A DNA stretch of 64,000 nucleotides from Chromatiales bacterium (GCA_024234935.1 JACKNI010000001.1:186001-250000), one strand, 5' to 3'; counted from the first letter of the stretch, positions 6,390 to 15,228 are shown. The notes: a model not told the origin generated them from the sequence alone. Made by a program: numbers and translations.

Positions 6390-7041
6390 CCTCATCGACG
6401 ATCACCGGCTCCCTGAGCCGCTCGCCATCGAGCCAGGTACAGCCATCCTTCAGCGCCAGTCTTCCCGCGGCAAACCAGGCGATGGCGCGCGGGTAGATCA
6501 GGTACTCGCCCTGCTGCACACGGGCGCGCAGCGAGTCCTCGTTGTCGCCGGGTCTGATCTTGACGCGGTACTGCAGGATGCCGGGCCCGGCATCGAGTTC
6601 CGGAATCACGAAGTGCACGGTTGATCCGTGCACGCTGTCGCCGGCTTCCAGCGCGCGCCGGTAGGTGTGCAGGCCGGGATATTTGGGCAGCAGCGAGGGA
6701 TGCACGTTGAGCATGCGTCCGGCCCAGGCACTGACCAGTTCGGCGCTGAGGATGCGCATGAATCCGGCCAGCACGATGAGTTCGGGCTTGAGTTCCGCCA
6801 GCACGCCACCGAGCTGCTGCTGGAAAGCCGTGCTGTTGCCGGCCTGCGCATGATCGACGGTCAGTGCGGGGATGCCGGCCTTTCTGGCCCGCTCCAGTGC
6901 AAGTACGCCTGGCCGGTCGCTGATCACGCCGGTCAGCGTGATGCCGAGGCTGCCGCTGGCGGCGTGATCGATGATGGCCTGGAGGTTGGTGCCGCTGCCG
7001 GACACCAGTACGACGGTTTGCAGCCGGGACGCTGAGGTCAC
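6376..7041 (-). CDS. purN: Phosphoribosylglycinamide formyltransferase
   Basis: A 221-residue enzyme of purine synthesis that transfers a formyl group from 10-formyl-THF to GAR. Seen: VLVSGSGTNLQAI near residue 11 (phosphate binding), MLNVHPSLLPKYPGLHTY with the catalytic Asn-His pair, and FVIPELDAGPGI with the catalytic Asp. It overlaps purM by four bases, so the genes form a purM-purN operon. The last few codons meet the truncated toxin of the TA island, antisense to it, which may have replaced the original last residues. Confidence 0.96.
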   Translation of the reverse strand: MTSASRLQTVVLVSGSGTNLQAIIDHAASGSLGITLTGVISDRPGVLALERARKAGIPALTVDHAQAGNSTAFQQQLGGVLAELKPELIVLAGFMRILSAELVSAWAGRMLNVHPSLLPKYPGLHTYRRALEAGDSVHGSTVHFVIPELDAGPGILQYRVKIRPGDNEDSLRARVQQGEYLIYPRAIAWFAAGRLALKDGCTWLDGERLREPVIVDEVRSG

Positions 7042-8072
7042 GGGCGGATATCCACCCGCCCGGTGCCCGGGGTGATCTCGCCGATCCGGTAGACCGTTTC
7101 ACCCGAGCGCTCGAGTATCTGCTGGACCTGGTCGGCTTCGTGGTGCGCGACGACCACCGTCATGCCGATGCCGCAGTTGAAGGTGCGCAGCAGGTCGTCC
7201 TCGGGGATGCCGCCATCCTGTTGCAGCCAACTGAAGAGCGCCGGGCGTGGCCAGCTGCTCTTGCGGATCACGGCATCGACGCCGGATGACAGGATCCGTT
7301 CCACATTGCCGGGCAGGCCGCCGCCGGTGATGTGCGCCAGACCGTGTACCTGCGTCTGTGCGAACAGTCCGAGCAGCGAGCGGACGTAGATGCGGGTCGG
7401 GGTCAGGAGGGCCGCACCCAAAGTGGTGCTTTCCCACGCGGAGTCGGCCTTGCGGTCACTCTGCTCGAGGACCCGCCGGATCAGCGAATAGCCGTTGGAG
7501 TGCGGCCCGGAGGAGGCGAGGCCGAGGATCACATCGCCAGCCGCGACCTGCGACCCATCGATCAGCTGATCCCGGTTGACGATGGCGACGCAGAAACCGG
7601 CCAGATCGAAGTCCTTGCCGGCATACATGCCGGGCAGTTCGGCCGTCTCGCCACCGAGCAGTGCGGCACCGGATTGCCGGCAGCCTTCGGCGATGCCGCT
7701 GATCACGGCTTCGGCAACCGGGACAGATAACTGCCCCGAGGCGTAGTAATCGAGGAAGAACAGCGGTTCGGCACCCTGGACGATGACGTCGTTGACGCAC
7801 ATGGCGACGAGGTCGATGCCGACCGTGTCGTAGCGATCGAGGTCGATGGCCAGTTTCAGTTTGGTGCCCACGCCGTCAGTGCCGGAAACCAGTACCGGAC
7901 GCGGCCAGCGTGACAGGTCGATTTCAAACAGGCCGCCGAAGCCGCCGAGGCCGCCGAGTACCCCGGGCCGGTGGGTGGATTTCGCCAGCGGCTTGATGCG
8001 CTCGACGAGTTCATCGCCGGCATCGATATCGACACCGGCGTCTTTGTAGGTCAGGCTTCTCTTGTTCGTCAT
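7038..8072 (-). CDS. purM: Phosphoribosylformylglycinamidine cyclo-ligase (AIR synthetase)
   Basis: A 344-residue ATP-dependent enzyme forming AIR, the fifth step of purine synthesis. Seen: SLTYKDAGVDIDAG at the N-terminus, the GTDGVGTKLKLA nucleotide-binding segment, DLVAMCVNDVIVQGAEPLFF, and ALLGGETAELPGMY. The ATG at 8072 (MTNKRSLTYKD) matches the family. A TTG six codons upstream (8090) is also open but fits the family less well. It is the first gene of purM-purN and is divergent from the DUF2066 gene. Confidence 0.96.
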   Translation of the reverse strand: MTNKRSLTYKDAGVDIDAGDELVERIKPLAKSTHRPGVLGGLGGFGGLFEIDLSRWPRPVLVSGTDGVGTKLKLAIDLDRYDTVGIDLVAMCVNDVIVQGAEPLFFLDYYASGQLSVPVAEAVISGIAEGCRQSGAALLGGETAELPGMYAGKDFDLAGFCVAIVNRDQLIDGSQVAAGDVILGLASSGPHSNGYSLIRRVLEQSDRKADSAWESTTLGAALLTPTRIYVRSLLGLFAQTQVHGLAHITGGGLPGNVERILSSGVDAVIRKSSWPRPALFSWLQQDGGIPEDDLLRTFNCGIGMTVVVAHHEADQVQQILERSGETVYRIGEITPGTGRVDIRP

Positions 8073-8098
8073 GGCGCGGAGCTCGGTCAAGGGGTGGC

Positions 8099-8104
8099 TA
8101 TAAT
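8099..8104 (+). promoter_or_regulatory. TATAAT -10 box just upstream of the DUF2066 start
   Basis: A consensus TATAAT ends 7 bases before the ATG at 8112. There is no Shine-Dalgarno between them, so transcription would begin at or next to the start codon (leaderless). No good -35 is visible. On the opposite strand the same bases read TATTAT and could serve purM. Confidence 0.55.
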
Positions 8105-8111
8105 AGTGGAA

Positions 8112-9128
8112 ATGACCCGCTCCCAGACCACGAGCTCATGCAAGTCCCTCGCCGGGTGTCTCCGTCTGCTGGCTGTTGTCGCCGGCCTTTTGCTGCAGGC
8201 TGATGGATTTGCAGCGACGGTCGCTGATCTCTACGCCGCGCAGGTTCCGGTTGAGGACACCAGCGGGGCAGCCCTTGACGATGCCTTTTCCCGTGCGCTT
8301 GCCGAGGTGACCGTGAAGCTGACCGGGAAGCGCAGTCCGCTCGCCGATCCGGCTGTGCGGGAGATGATCGGCAGCGCCACACCGCTGGTCAGTCAGTACC
8401 AGGTCGAAGGCGGCGGTCTGCTGCGCGTGCAGTTCGATCCGCTGGCGCTTCGCCGTCGACTGGATGCGGCCAATCTGCCCGTCTGGGCGGATGAGCGGCC
8501 AGAGACATTGATCATGCTGGTCGGCGAGGGCGCAGCGGAAAATGACGGGCAGCTCGTGCTCGACACGGCGGCCAGTCGCGGTTTGCCGGTCGCATTGTCG
8601 CTGTCGCCGGACGGGGCGCCCGGCTCCACCGCAGATCCGCTCGAGGTCGCACGGGCCGAGGCGGCCAGGGTCGGAGCCGACCTGATACTCATCGGGCGTC
8701 GTGCACCGGTTTCCGGTATCGCCGCCTGGCGCTGGACGTTGATCGACAGCGACGGACGGAGCGAGTGGCAGGGCGATGCCGCCGAGGGTGTGCACCACGT
8801 TGCCGACCAAGTCGCGGCCCGCTATGCCGTCGCGGCTGCAGACAGTCGCCGGCTGCGACTCGAAGTGCAGGGGGTCGGCAGTTTTGCCGGTTACGGGCGT
8901 CTGCAGGACTACCTGCGCAGCGTCGGCGTGATCGAGAGTCTGGCTATATCGAGCCTGCAGGGTGACACCATTCTGTACGATCTCATCGTGCGCGGTGGTG
9001 TGTCGCAGTTGCGCGATGCGCTGGCCCTGAAATCCGTGCTGGTACCGGTCGGGCCGCAGGCTGCGCCGGGCGACGGGATGTCCGTGAGTGCCGCGGATCT
9101 CGTCTACCGGATTGCAGACGCGCCCTGA
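8112..9128 (+). CDS. DUF2066 exported protein of unknown function
   Basis: A 338-residue protein with a likely signal peptide (hydrophobic CLRLLAVVAGLLLQADGFAA, cleavage near 35). It then has the DUF2066 pattern: LYAAQVPVEDTSGAALDDAF, KLTGKRSPL, LLRVQFDPLALRRRLDAAN, and a C-terminal SVGVIESLAISSLQGDTILY. It is expected in the periplasm. The family is common in gammaproteobacteria next to purM and hda, as here, but its role is unknown. It is followed after 5 bases by the phosphatidyltransferase gene, so probably one operon with hda. Confidence 0.85.
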   Translation: MTRSQTTSSCKSLAGCLRLLAVVAGLLLQADGFAATVADLYAAQVPVEDTSGAALDDAFSRALAEVTVKLTGKRSPLADPAVREMIGSATPLVSQYQVEGGGLLRVQFDPLALRRRLDAANLPVWADERPETLIMLVGEGAAENDGQLVLDTAASRGLPVALSLSPDGAPGSTADPLEVARAEAARVGADLILIGRRAPVSGIAAWRWTLIDSDGRSEWQGDAAEGVHHVADQVAARYAVAAADSRRLRLEVQGVGSFAGYGRLQDYLRSVGVIESLAISSLQGDTILYDLIVRGGVSQLRDALALKSVLVPVGPQAAPGDGMSVSAADLVYRIADAP

Positions 9129-9133
9129 GCGAT

Positions 9134-9712
9134 ATGTCTGATTCCACCGAGCGCAGGCAGTTCTTCCAGGCGGCCCATATTCCCAACCTGATCTGCGTGG
9201 TACGGATCATCCTCGTCTGGCCGATCGTCGTCGCGCTGCTCGATGGCCGCTATGCCCTGGCGCTCGGCCTGATCCTGGTGGCCGGCGCCTCGGATGGTCT
9301 GGACGGGTTTCTGGCCAAACGCTTCAACTGGCAGAGCCGGCTGGGCGGGTTGCTGGATCCGCTGGCCGACAAGTTGCTGCTGGTCTCGGTGTTCGTCGCC
9401 CTGTCGATGACCGGGCTGGTGCCCTTGTGGCTGACGGCGGTCGTCATCATCCGCGATCTGGTCATCGTCAGCGGTGGCGTCATGTATCAGTGGCTGGTCG
9501 AACCGGTGCAACCCGAGCCCTCGGTGGCGAGCAAGATCAATACCGGTATCCAGTTGCTGTATGTGCTGGCCGTGATCAGTCACCGCACTTCCGGCATGCC
9601 GCCGCCCGAATTCCTGACCATCTCCGGCGCCGCGGTCTTTGTGACCTCCACTGTCAGCGGACTCGACTACGTGGTGCGCTGGTCGGGTCGGGCGATCCGG
9701 TTGCGAGGCTGA
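9134..9712 (+). CDS. CDP-alcohol phosphatidyltransferase family membrane protein
   Basis: A 192-residue inner-membrane protein with about five hydrophobic segments. The family catalytic motif is present: DGLDGFLAKR, then GGLLDPLADK, giving the DG..A.R(8)G...D...D pattern with Lys in place of the usual Arg at one site but Arg next to it. It resembles PgsA (phosphatidylglycerophosphate synthase) in the FLxxRF and DPLADK parts, but substrate choice is not certain. It sits between DUF2066 and hda in a tight operon. Confidence 0.85.
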   Translation: MSDSTERRQFFQAAHIPNLICVVRIILVWPIVVALLDGRYALALGLILVAGASDGLDGFLAKRFNWQSRLGGLLDPLADKLLLVSVFVALSMTGLVPLWLTAVVIIRDLVIVSGGVMYQWLVEPVQPEPSVASKINTGIQLLYVLAVISHRTSGMPPPEFLTISGAAVFVTSTVSGLDYVVRWSGRAIRLRG

Positions 9713-9721
9713 GGCGGAGAC

Positions 9722-10411
9722 ATGCAGCAGTTGCCGCTCGACGTTCGCCTGGCTGATCACGCCGTGTTCGACAGCTTTCATGCCGCCGGCAACGAGCTGC
9801 TGGTGCACCAGTTGCGCACTGGTGCGACCACGCCGGGCCAGCCACCGCTCTGGTTGTGGGCACCGCCGGGACAGGGCAAGACGCACCTGTTGCAGGCGAC
9901 GGTGGCGCTGGCCGCCGCGCAGGGGCGGCGGGCCGCTTATGTGCCGCTCGATGCATCCCCGGCCTTGCCGGCGGGTGTGCTGGACGGGATGGGCGCTCTC
10001 GATCTGGTCTGTCTCGATGATTTGCAGGCCGTGGCGGGACAGCGCGGGTGGGAGATCCCGCTGTTCCGCTTCTACGAAGCGTTGCGAAACACCGGTGGCA
10101 ACCTCGTGCTGGCGGCCGACGGGCCGCCCGCTGAACTGGTGTTCGGTCTGCCCGATCTCGCTTCACGCCTGAAGTCCGGCGCGACTTTCCGCGTACACGC
10201 GCTCGATGACGAGGGACGCCTGTGCGCCCTGCAGATGCGTGCCCGGTTCAGGGGCTTCGAATTGCCGGACGAGACCGGTCGGTATTTGCTGGCGCGGGTC
10301 GGGCGAGGTGTTGCCGAGCTGTTTCAGTTGCTCGATCAACTCGACCGCGCAGCGCTGGCGGCGCAGAAGCAGCTGACGATTCCCTTTGTGCGGCAGGTGC
10401 TCGGCGGCTGA
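9722..10411 (+). CDS. hda: DnaA regulatory inactivator Hda
   Basis: A 229-residue AAA+ protein that, bound to the DNA-loaded beta clamp, triggers hydrolysis of DnaA-ATP and prevents re-initiation. The N-terminal MQQLPLDVRL holds the clamp-binding QLPL motif. The degenerate Walker A APPGQGKTHLLQA lies at about 47-59 and a Walker B-like LVCLDDLQAV at about 96-105. The sensor-2/lid half ends with LTIPFVRQVL. Length fits Hda, not full DnaA. GGAG precedes the ATG at 9722. Confidence 0.93.
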   Translation: MQQLPLDVRLADHAVFDSFHAAGNELLVHQLRTGATTPGQPPLWLWAPPGQGKTHLLQATVALAAAQGRRAAYVPLDASPALPAGVLDGMGALDLVCLDDLQAVAGQRGWEIPLFRFYEALRNTGGNLVLAADGPPAELVFGLPDLASRLKSGATFRVHALDDEGRLCALQMRARFRGFELPDETGRYLLARVGRGVAELFQLLDQLDRAALAAQKQLTIPFVRQVLGG

Positions 10412-10414
10412 AGT

Positions 10415-11017
10415 TCAGCGCTCCCAGCCCTTGAGGCGCAATGCGGCTTCTGCGACACGCCGGCCCAGATGCTGCGCGATACGTGACTCGTCGGGCGTGG
10501 GCTCGACTTGGCTCGCATCCGGTGCGAAGTGACTTGCACCGTAGGGACCGCCGCCGCCACGCGTGGTCGTCAGCGCATTTTCCGAGTAGGGGATGCCGAC
10601 CAGGACCATGCCGTGGTGCAGGAGCGGCAGCGCCATGCTCAGCAGCGTACTCTCCTGTCCGCCATGCAATGAGCTGCTGGAGGTGAACACGCCAGCGGGC
10701 TTGCCACGCAGCGTGCCGCCCAGCCACTCGCTGCCGGTGCCGTCGATGAAGTGCTTGAGGGCGGCCGCCATGTTGCCGAAACGGGTCGGGCTGCCGAGCA
10801 CCAGTCCGTCGCAGCGTTGCAGATCGCTGTTGCTGACATAGGGTGCGCCTTGTGCCGGAACCGCGGGCATCGGGCTGCCGATTCCTGTCATGACGGGTGG
10901 GACCGTACGCAGACAGGCACTGGCTCCGGAGACGGCATTGATGCCCCTGGCGACCTGGCCGGCGAGTGCGGCCACGGAGCCGTTTCTTGAGTAGTAAAGG
11001 ACGAGTATTTCGCTCAT
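10415..11017 (-). CDS. wrbA: NAD(P)H:quinone oxidoreductase, WrbA-type flavodoxin
   Basis: A 200-residue flavodoxin-like protein. The N-terminus MSEILVLYYSRNGSVAAL is the FMN phosphate loop. LVLGSPTRFGNMAAALKHF and FTSSSSLHGGQESTLLSM bind the isoalloxazine, and GGGPYGASHFAPD matches WrbA. It reduces quinones by two electrons, avoiding semiquinone radicals. The start at 11017 is taken from the family N-terminus. It converges with hda, whose stop is 3 bases away. Confidence 0.88.
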   Translation of the reverse strand: MSEILVLYYSRNGSVAALAGQVARGINAVSGASACLRTVPPVMTGIGSPMPAVPAQGAPYVSNSDLQRCDGLVLGSPTRFGNMAAALKHFIDGTGSEWLGGTLRGKPAGVFTSSSSLHGGQESTLLSMALPLLHHGMVLVGIPYSENALTTTRGGGGPYGASHFAPDASQVEPTPDESRIAQHLGRRVAEAALRLKGWER

Positions 11018-11063
11018 GCGGCGCAGATTACAGTGAATCGCGCCCGGCTGGTATTCTGCGCCG

Positions 11064-11348
11064 ATGTCCTCGCTCGTCTGTCGTCGCTTCCTGGTTTCCG
11101 GCAAGGTGCAGGGCGTTTTTTTTCGCGCGAGTACCGCGCGTCAGGCCGAGCAGCTGCAATTGCGTGGCTGGGCCAAGAATCTTCCGGACGGCAGGGTTGA
11201 AGTGCTGGCGCTGGGCAGCCTCGCAGCAGTGGAGCAACTGGCCGACTGGTTGCAGCGGGGGCCGCCGCGCGCCCGGGTGAATGCGGTCGAGGTCAGCGAG
11301 GACGAGGCGGACGATCACCACACGCTGGCTGATTTTCGTACCGGCTGA
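11064..11348 (+). CDS. acyP: Acylphosphatase
   Basis: A 94-residue enzyme hydrolysing acyl phosphates. The active-site loop is clear: RRFLVSGKVQGVFFRASTAR with the catalytic Arg and, further on, the Asn in GWAKNLPDGRVEVLALG. A TATTCT box ends 6 bases before the ATG and no Shine-Dalgarno is seen, so the mRNA may be leaderless. It is divergent from the wrbA-type gene across 46 bases. Confidence 0.93.
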   Translation: MSSLVCRRFLVSGKVQGVFFRASTARQAEQLQLRGWAKNLPDGRVEVLALGSLAAVEQLADWLQRGPPRARVNAVEVSEDEADDHHTLADFRTG

Positions 11349-11354
11349 CCGCTG

Positions 11355-11921
11355 CTACTGCCGGTACCAGCGCGATTGCAGCCGGTCGAATACCAGCTGC
11401 GGATATTTCTGGCTGCCGAGGCTGCCGTTGTAGCGCGCCAGTGCCCGGTTCCAGTTGCCGCCTTCCATGTCGTAGTAGTAACGCAGGATCGTGCAGCCCA
11501 TGCGGATGTTGTCCTGTATGTCGAGCAGCGCGTGGCCGGGCATGCCGAGCTCCGCCAGCCAGAAGCGCATGACCTGCATGAGGCCCTGGGCGTTGGCCCG
11601 CGATACGGCATAGCGCTGGAAGCCGCTCTCGACATCGATGACCGCCAGCACCATCTCCGGTGGCAGCTTCGCGCGCACCGCTTCGCGATGCACAGCCTGG
11701 AGGATTTCGATGCGCTCGTGCGGGTCGGGCACCTTGCGCGCCAGGCGACCGGCCATGTCGGTCAGCCAGACCTCGGCGTCATAGCGGTCTTCAAAGCTGA
11801 CCGGTTCGGCCAGTGCGGCTTTCAGCCGCAGACGCAATGCGGGATCGCGCTCCTGGCTGGCGGCGGTTGCCACGCAGGCGGCGAGCAGGCCGAAAGCGAG
11901 CAGCAGGCCCGCCGGCAACAT
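11355..11921 (-). CDS. Lytic transglycosylase (SLT domain) lipoprotein
   Basis: A 188-residue protein starting MLPAGLLLAFGLLAACVATA. The LAAC is a lipobox, so it is probably anchored in the outer membrane. Residues about 70-180 form the goose-lysozyme-like SLT domain: VLAVIDVESGFQRYAVSRAN with the catalytic Glu, then AQGLMQVMRFW, MGCTILRYYYD and ALARYNGSLG. It cleaves peptidoglycan glycan strands. The start at 11921 gives a clean signal peptide and lies 10 bases after the proS stop, so it is co-transcribed with proS. Confidence 0.9.
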   Translation of the reverse strand: MLPAGLLLAFGLLAACVATAASQERDPALRLRLKAALAEPVSFEDRYDAEVWLTDMAGRLARKVPDPHERIEILQAVHREAVRAKLPPEMVLAVIDVESGFQRYAVSRANAQGLMQVMRFWLAELGMPGHALLDIQDNIRMGCTILRYYYDMEGGNWNRALARYNGSLGSQKYPQLVFDRLQSRWYRQ

Positions 11922-11931
11922 GCGGCCCGTA

Positions 11932-13653
11932 CTAGCCGCGGGCAGCCGTAGCGCGCCTGTTGCGCAGAAATTCCACCACGTCTTCAAGTGCGGTCTGCTC
12001 CTCTGCACCGGTCGGCCGGTGCCGGTATTCAGCCTTGCCGTCCTTCACCCCGCGTTCGCCGACCACGATACGGTGGCTGATGCCGACCAGGTCAGCGTCC
12101 GCAAACTTTACGCCCGGCCGCGCATCGCGATCATCGAGCAGGACCTCAAAGCCGGCATCCTCCAGATCCTTGTACAGCTTCAGCGCTGCTGCCGTGACGG
12201 ACTCCGACTTTTTCGGATTCAGTTCGATCAGCATCACATCGTACGGGCTCATGGGCTCCGGCCAGATGATGCCGTTGGCATCATGGTTCTGCTCGATCGC
12301 CGAACCGACGATCCGCGAGACGCCGATGCCATAGCAGCCCATGGTCATGACCCGTTCCTTGCCGTCCTGGTCAAGCACGGTCGCATGCATGCTCTGGCTG
12401 TACTTGTCGCCGAGCTGGAAGATGTGTCCGACCTCGACGCCGCGAGCAATCGACAGCGTGCCGCCACCGCCCGGGCTGAGGTCTCCCGCTTCGACGTTGC
12501 GCAGGTCGTGTGTTGCCGGTTCGGGCAGGTCGCGCTGCCAGTTGACGCCGGTCAGATGGGTGTCCGGTGCATTGGCACCGCAGGCGAAATCGGCCATCGC
12601 ACCGGCGCCGTGATCCGCAAACAGCGGGATCGTGAGGCCGACCGGTCCCAGTGAGCCGACCGGTGCGCCGAGTTCGGCAAGCACGCGTTCCGGCGCCGCC
12701 ATGCGCAAGGGGCGCGCGACGCCGGCCAGCCGTTCTGCCTTGAGCGGATTGAGTTCATGATCGCCGCGCAGGCACAGCGCGATCAGACCGCCTTCCGTGC
12801 CTTCCACGATCAGGGTCTTGAGGCATTGCCGTGTGCCGATCTTCAGGAACGCGGCAACTTCGTCGATGCTGCGCACGCCGGGCGTCGGTACGCGGTTCAG
12901 CGTCGCGCCGGCAGCCGGCCTGGGCGAGCGTGGCGGCAGTGCCGGTGCCAGCTCCACATTGGCCGCAAAGTTGTCGCCTTCGCACCAGGCGATCCGGTCT
13001 TCACCCGAGTCAGCGAGTACGTGAAATTCCTGCGACTTCGAGCCGCCGATCTCGCCGCCATGGGCATCGACCTTGCGGAAGCGCAGGCCGAGACGCGTGA
13101 AGATCCGCATATAGGCTTCGGCCATGCGCTCGTAGGTGGCGTCCAGCGAAGCCTGGTCCAGGTGGAAGGAGTAGGCATCCTTCATCACGAACTCGCGGGC
13201 GCGCATCACGCCGAAACGCGGCCGGATCTCGTCGCGGAACTTGGTGTTGATCTGGTAGTAATTCACCGGCAGCTGTTTGTAACTGCGCAATTCACGTCGT
13301 GCGATCTCGGTGACGACTTCCTCCGCGGTGGGTGCGAAACAATAGTCGCGTTCGTGCCGGTCGCGGATGCGCAGCAGGAGGTCGCCGTAAACATCCCAGC
13401 GTCCGGTTTCCTTCCAGAGTTCGGCGGGCTGCACCACCGGCATCAGGATCTCCAGGGCGCCGGCCCGGTCCATCTCCTCGCGGATGATCCGTTCGACCTT
13501 GCGCAGCACGCGCAGGCCGAGCGGCATCCAGGTGAAGAGTCCCGATGACAGGCGGCGAATGAGGCCCGCGCGCAACATCAGCTGATGGCTGACGATCTCG
13601 GCATCTGCCGGAACTTCCTTCAAGGTGGTCAGTGGCAGTTGCGTCAGTCGCAT
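11932..13653 (-). CDS. proS: Prolyl-tRNA synthetase (bacterial type with editing domain)
   Basis: 573 residues, the length of the standard bacterial enzyme. Class II motif 1 lies near IRREMDRAGALEILMP, motif 2 in TKFRDEIRPRFGVMRAREF, and motif 3 near GCYGIGVSRIVGSAIE. The inserted YbaK-like editing domain (about 225-390) contains FLKIGTRQCLKTLI and the GxPVGSLGP-type segment. The C-terminal anticodon-binding domain is VMLIELNPKK ... GFEVLLDDRDARPGVKFADA. The start ATG at 13653 (MRLTQLPLTTLKE) has AAGGA upstream. Confidence 0.97.
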   Translation of the reverse strand: MRLTQLPLTTLKEVPADAEIVSHQLMLRAGLIRRLSSGLFTWMPLGLRVLRKVERIIREEMDRAGALEILMPVVQPAELWKETGRWDVYGDLLLRIRDRHERDYCFAPTAEEVVTEIARRELRSYKQLPVNYYQINTKFRDEIRPRFGVMRAREFVMKDAYSFHLDQASLDATYERMAEAYMRIFTRLGLRFRKVDAHGGEIGGSKSQEFHVLADSGEDRIAWCEGDNFAANVELAPALPPRSPRPAAGATLNRVPTPGVRSIDEVAAFLKIGTRQCLKTLIVEGTEGGLIALCLRGDHELNPLKAERLAGVARPLRMAAPERVLAELGAPVGSLGPVGLTIPLFADHGAGAMADFACGANAPDTHLTGVNWQRDLPEPATHDLRNVEAGDLSPGGGGTLSIARGVEVGHIFQLGDKYSQSMHATVLDQDGKERVMTMGCYGIGVSRIVGSAIEQNHDANGIIWPEPMSPYDVMLIELNPKKSESVTAAALKLYKDLEDAGFEVLLDDRDARPGVKFADADLVGISHRIVVGERGVKDGKAEYRHRPTGAEEQTALEDVVEFLRNRRATAARG

Positions 13654-13763
13654 GCGTGTCGGTCCTTCGGGTGCGGACACGCATTCTAGCCCGACCGCTC
13701 CGGGTTGGCGCTGCCGGTGGACGATCCGTTTGTCTGTCCGGGGTGTAATTGCCGTCCTGACGG

Positions 13764-13774
13764 CTGATAATCAG
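13764..13774 (+). promoter_or_regulatory. Palindrome upstream of the GST gene
   Basis: The 11-base palindrome CTGAT-A-ATCAG lies 23 bases before the ATG at 13798 and contains GATAAT, a possible -10. It could be an operator, but no regulator gene is adjacent. A good Shine-Dalgarno (GGGGGAGAGG) follows. Confidence 0.35.
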
Positions 13775-13797
13775 CACAGGAAACGGGGGAGAGGATC

Positions 13798-14370
13798 ATG
13801 CGCCTTTATACATTCACGATTACGCCGAACAACCGCAAGGTCGAGGCATTCGTCCGGCACTTCGATCTGGACGTCGATATCCATCCCGTGAGTTTCAAGG
13901 ACAAGGAGACGCAGAGTGCGGCGTTCCTGGCGATCAACCCCATGGGCAAGGTGCCCGCACTGACGGATGGAGATTTCAAGCTCTGGGAGTCAAATGCGAT
14001 CCTGACCTACCTCGCAACGAAATTTCCGGAGACCGATGCACTGCCAACCGATGCGCGCGGCCGTGCCGATGTGGACCGCTGGCTCCACTGGCAGAGTTGC
14101 CATCTGATTCCGGCGATCGGTGCACTGAAAACGGGTACCGAAACGGATATTGCGACGGTGACGCCGCTGCTGAGGATTCTCGAGCAGCAGCTGACCGGCA
14201 GGGAATACATGCTGGGCAAGCTGAGCGTTGTCGACTTCGCCATTTCCGCCTATCTGATGACGAAACTCGGTCGGCAGCTCGACTATTCAGCCTGTCCGAA
14301 CGTTGCGGCCTGGGTTGGGCGGATGGGCAGCCTCAAGGGCTTTGTCGCGACCCAGGTGAAGATGCCATGA
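13798..14370 (+). CDS. Glutathione S-transferase family protein
   Basis: A 190-residue two-domain GST. Residues 1-77 are the thioredoxin-like domain (MRLYTFTITPNNRKVEAF, MGKVPALTDGDFKLWESNAI with the cis-Pro and glutathione-contacting Glu-Ser). The rest is the helical domain with the capping motif KLSVVDFAISAYL. These cytoplasmic enzymes conjugate or bind glutathione; the substrate is unknown. Unlike its neighbours it has a clear Shine-Dalgarno and seems to be a single-gene unit. Confidence 0.9.
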   Translation: MRLYTFTITPNNRKVEAFVRHFDLDVDIHPVSFKDKETQSAAFLAINPMGKVPALTDGDFKLWESNAILTYLATKFPETDALPTDARGRADVDRWLHWQSCHLIPAIGALKTGTETDIATVTPLLRILEQQLTGREYMLGKLSVVDFAISAYLMTKLGRQLDYSACPNVAAWVGRMGSLKGFVATQVKMP

Positions 14371-14427
14371 CTGTACAACCGGCTGTGCGCGCATGGCACA
14401 CTGCAGGCTGATCGTCGGGAAATAGCG

Positions 14428-15228
14428 ATGCACGATTCTGATGATACTGGCAGCCGCCCGCGCCGCCGCGGGGTCTATCTGCTGCCGAACCTGTTTACGA
14501 CCGGCACGCTGTTTGCGGGTTTTTACGGCATCGTTGCCTCGATCGACGGCAATTTCCAGCCGGCGGCGATTGCGGTGTTCATTGCCGGATTGCTCGACGG
14601 CATGGACGGCCGGCTGGCCCGCCTCACCAATACCGAATCCGAATTCGGCAAGCAGTACGACAGCCTGGCCGACATGGTGGCCTTCGGCATGGCGCCGGCG
14701 ATCATCGTTTACCAGTGGGGGCTGAAAGCGCTGGTCGAATATGGCTGGGCCTGGGGCAAGCTCGGCTGGCTGGCCGCTTTCTTGTACGCGGTTGCGGCGG
14801 CGCTCCGCCTCGCACGCTTCAACGTGACCTCAAAGACGGCTGACCGGCGTTTTTTCGAGGGACTGCCGAGTCCGTCGGCTGCCGGGCTCATCGCCAGCAT
14901 GGTCTGGGTTGCGGCTGATCTCGACGTCGATGGCTTGCCGACGCTGGCTGTTGTTACCGCGCTCACCGTGCTGGCCGGGGCACTGATGGTTTCGCGTTTT
15001 GCATACTGGAGTTTCAAGGGCCTGAGTCCGCGTGGACGCATCTCTTTTGCATATGTGCTGTTCATTCCGCTGATCTTTGTGCTCATCGCACTGGACCCGC
15101 CGCGTGTCTGCTTTTTCCTGGCCAGTACCTATGCCTTGTCGGGCATCGTGGTGGCGATATGGCGACGCTGGCGGCGGCAGTCCGGTCGCGTGCGTCGCAA
15201 CGAGCAGTCACCGCCAGCGGATGAGTGA
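14428..15228 (+). CDS. pssA: CDP-diacylglycerol-serine O-phosphatidyltransferase
   Basis: A 266-residue membrane enzyme making phosphatidylserine, the precursor of phosphatidylethanolamine. The type II form (Bacillus-like, multi-helix) is shown by YLLPNLFTTGTLFAGFYGI and the catalytic motif DGMDGRLARLTNTESEFG followed by DSLADM. About seven hydrophobic helices follow. It ends in a basic tail. It overlaps the next gene by four bases (GTGA). Confidence 0.93.
   Translation: MHDSDDTGSRPRRRGVYLLPNLFTTGTLFAGFYGIVASIDGNFQPAAIAVFIAGLLDGMDGRLARLTNTESEFGKQYDSLADMVAFGMAPAIIVYQWGLKALVEYGWAWGKLGWLAAFLYAVAAALRLARFNVTSKTADRRFFEGLPSPSAAGLIASMVWVAADLDVDGLPTLAVVTALTVLAGALMVSRFAYWSFKGLSPRGRISFAYVLFIPLIFVLIALDPPRVCFFLASTYALSGIVVAIWRRWRRQSGRVRRNEQSPPADE

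Noticed and set aside
4606..6390. Insertion sequence or prophage as carrier of the TA island
   Set aside because: No transposase, integrase, terminal inverted repeats of usable length or phage genes are present in the interval.
5964..6391. Integron cassette sites (GTTAGGT at 5965 and ACCTAAC at 6384 resemble attC core sites)
   Set aside because: The order is reversed for an attC, the 5965 site lies inside the toxin stop region, no folded attC stem is present between cores, and no integrase is seen. Matches of 7-8 bases are expected by chance.
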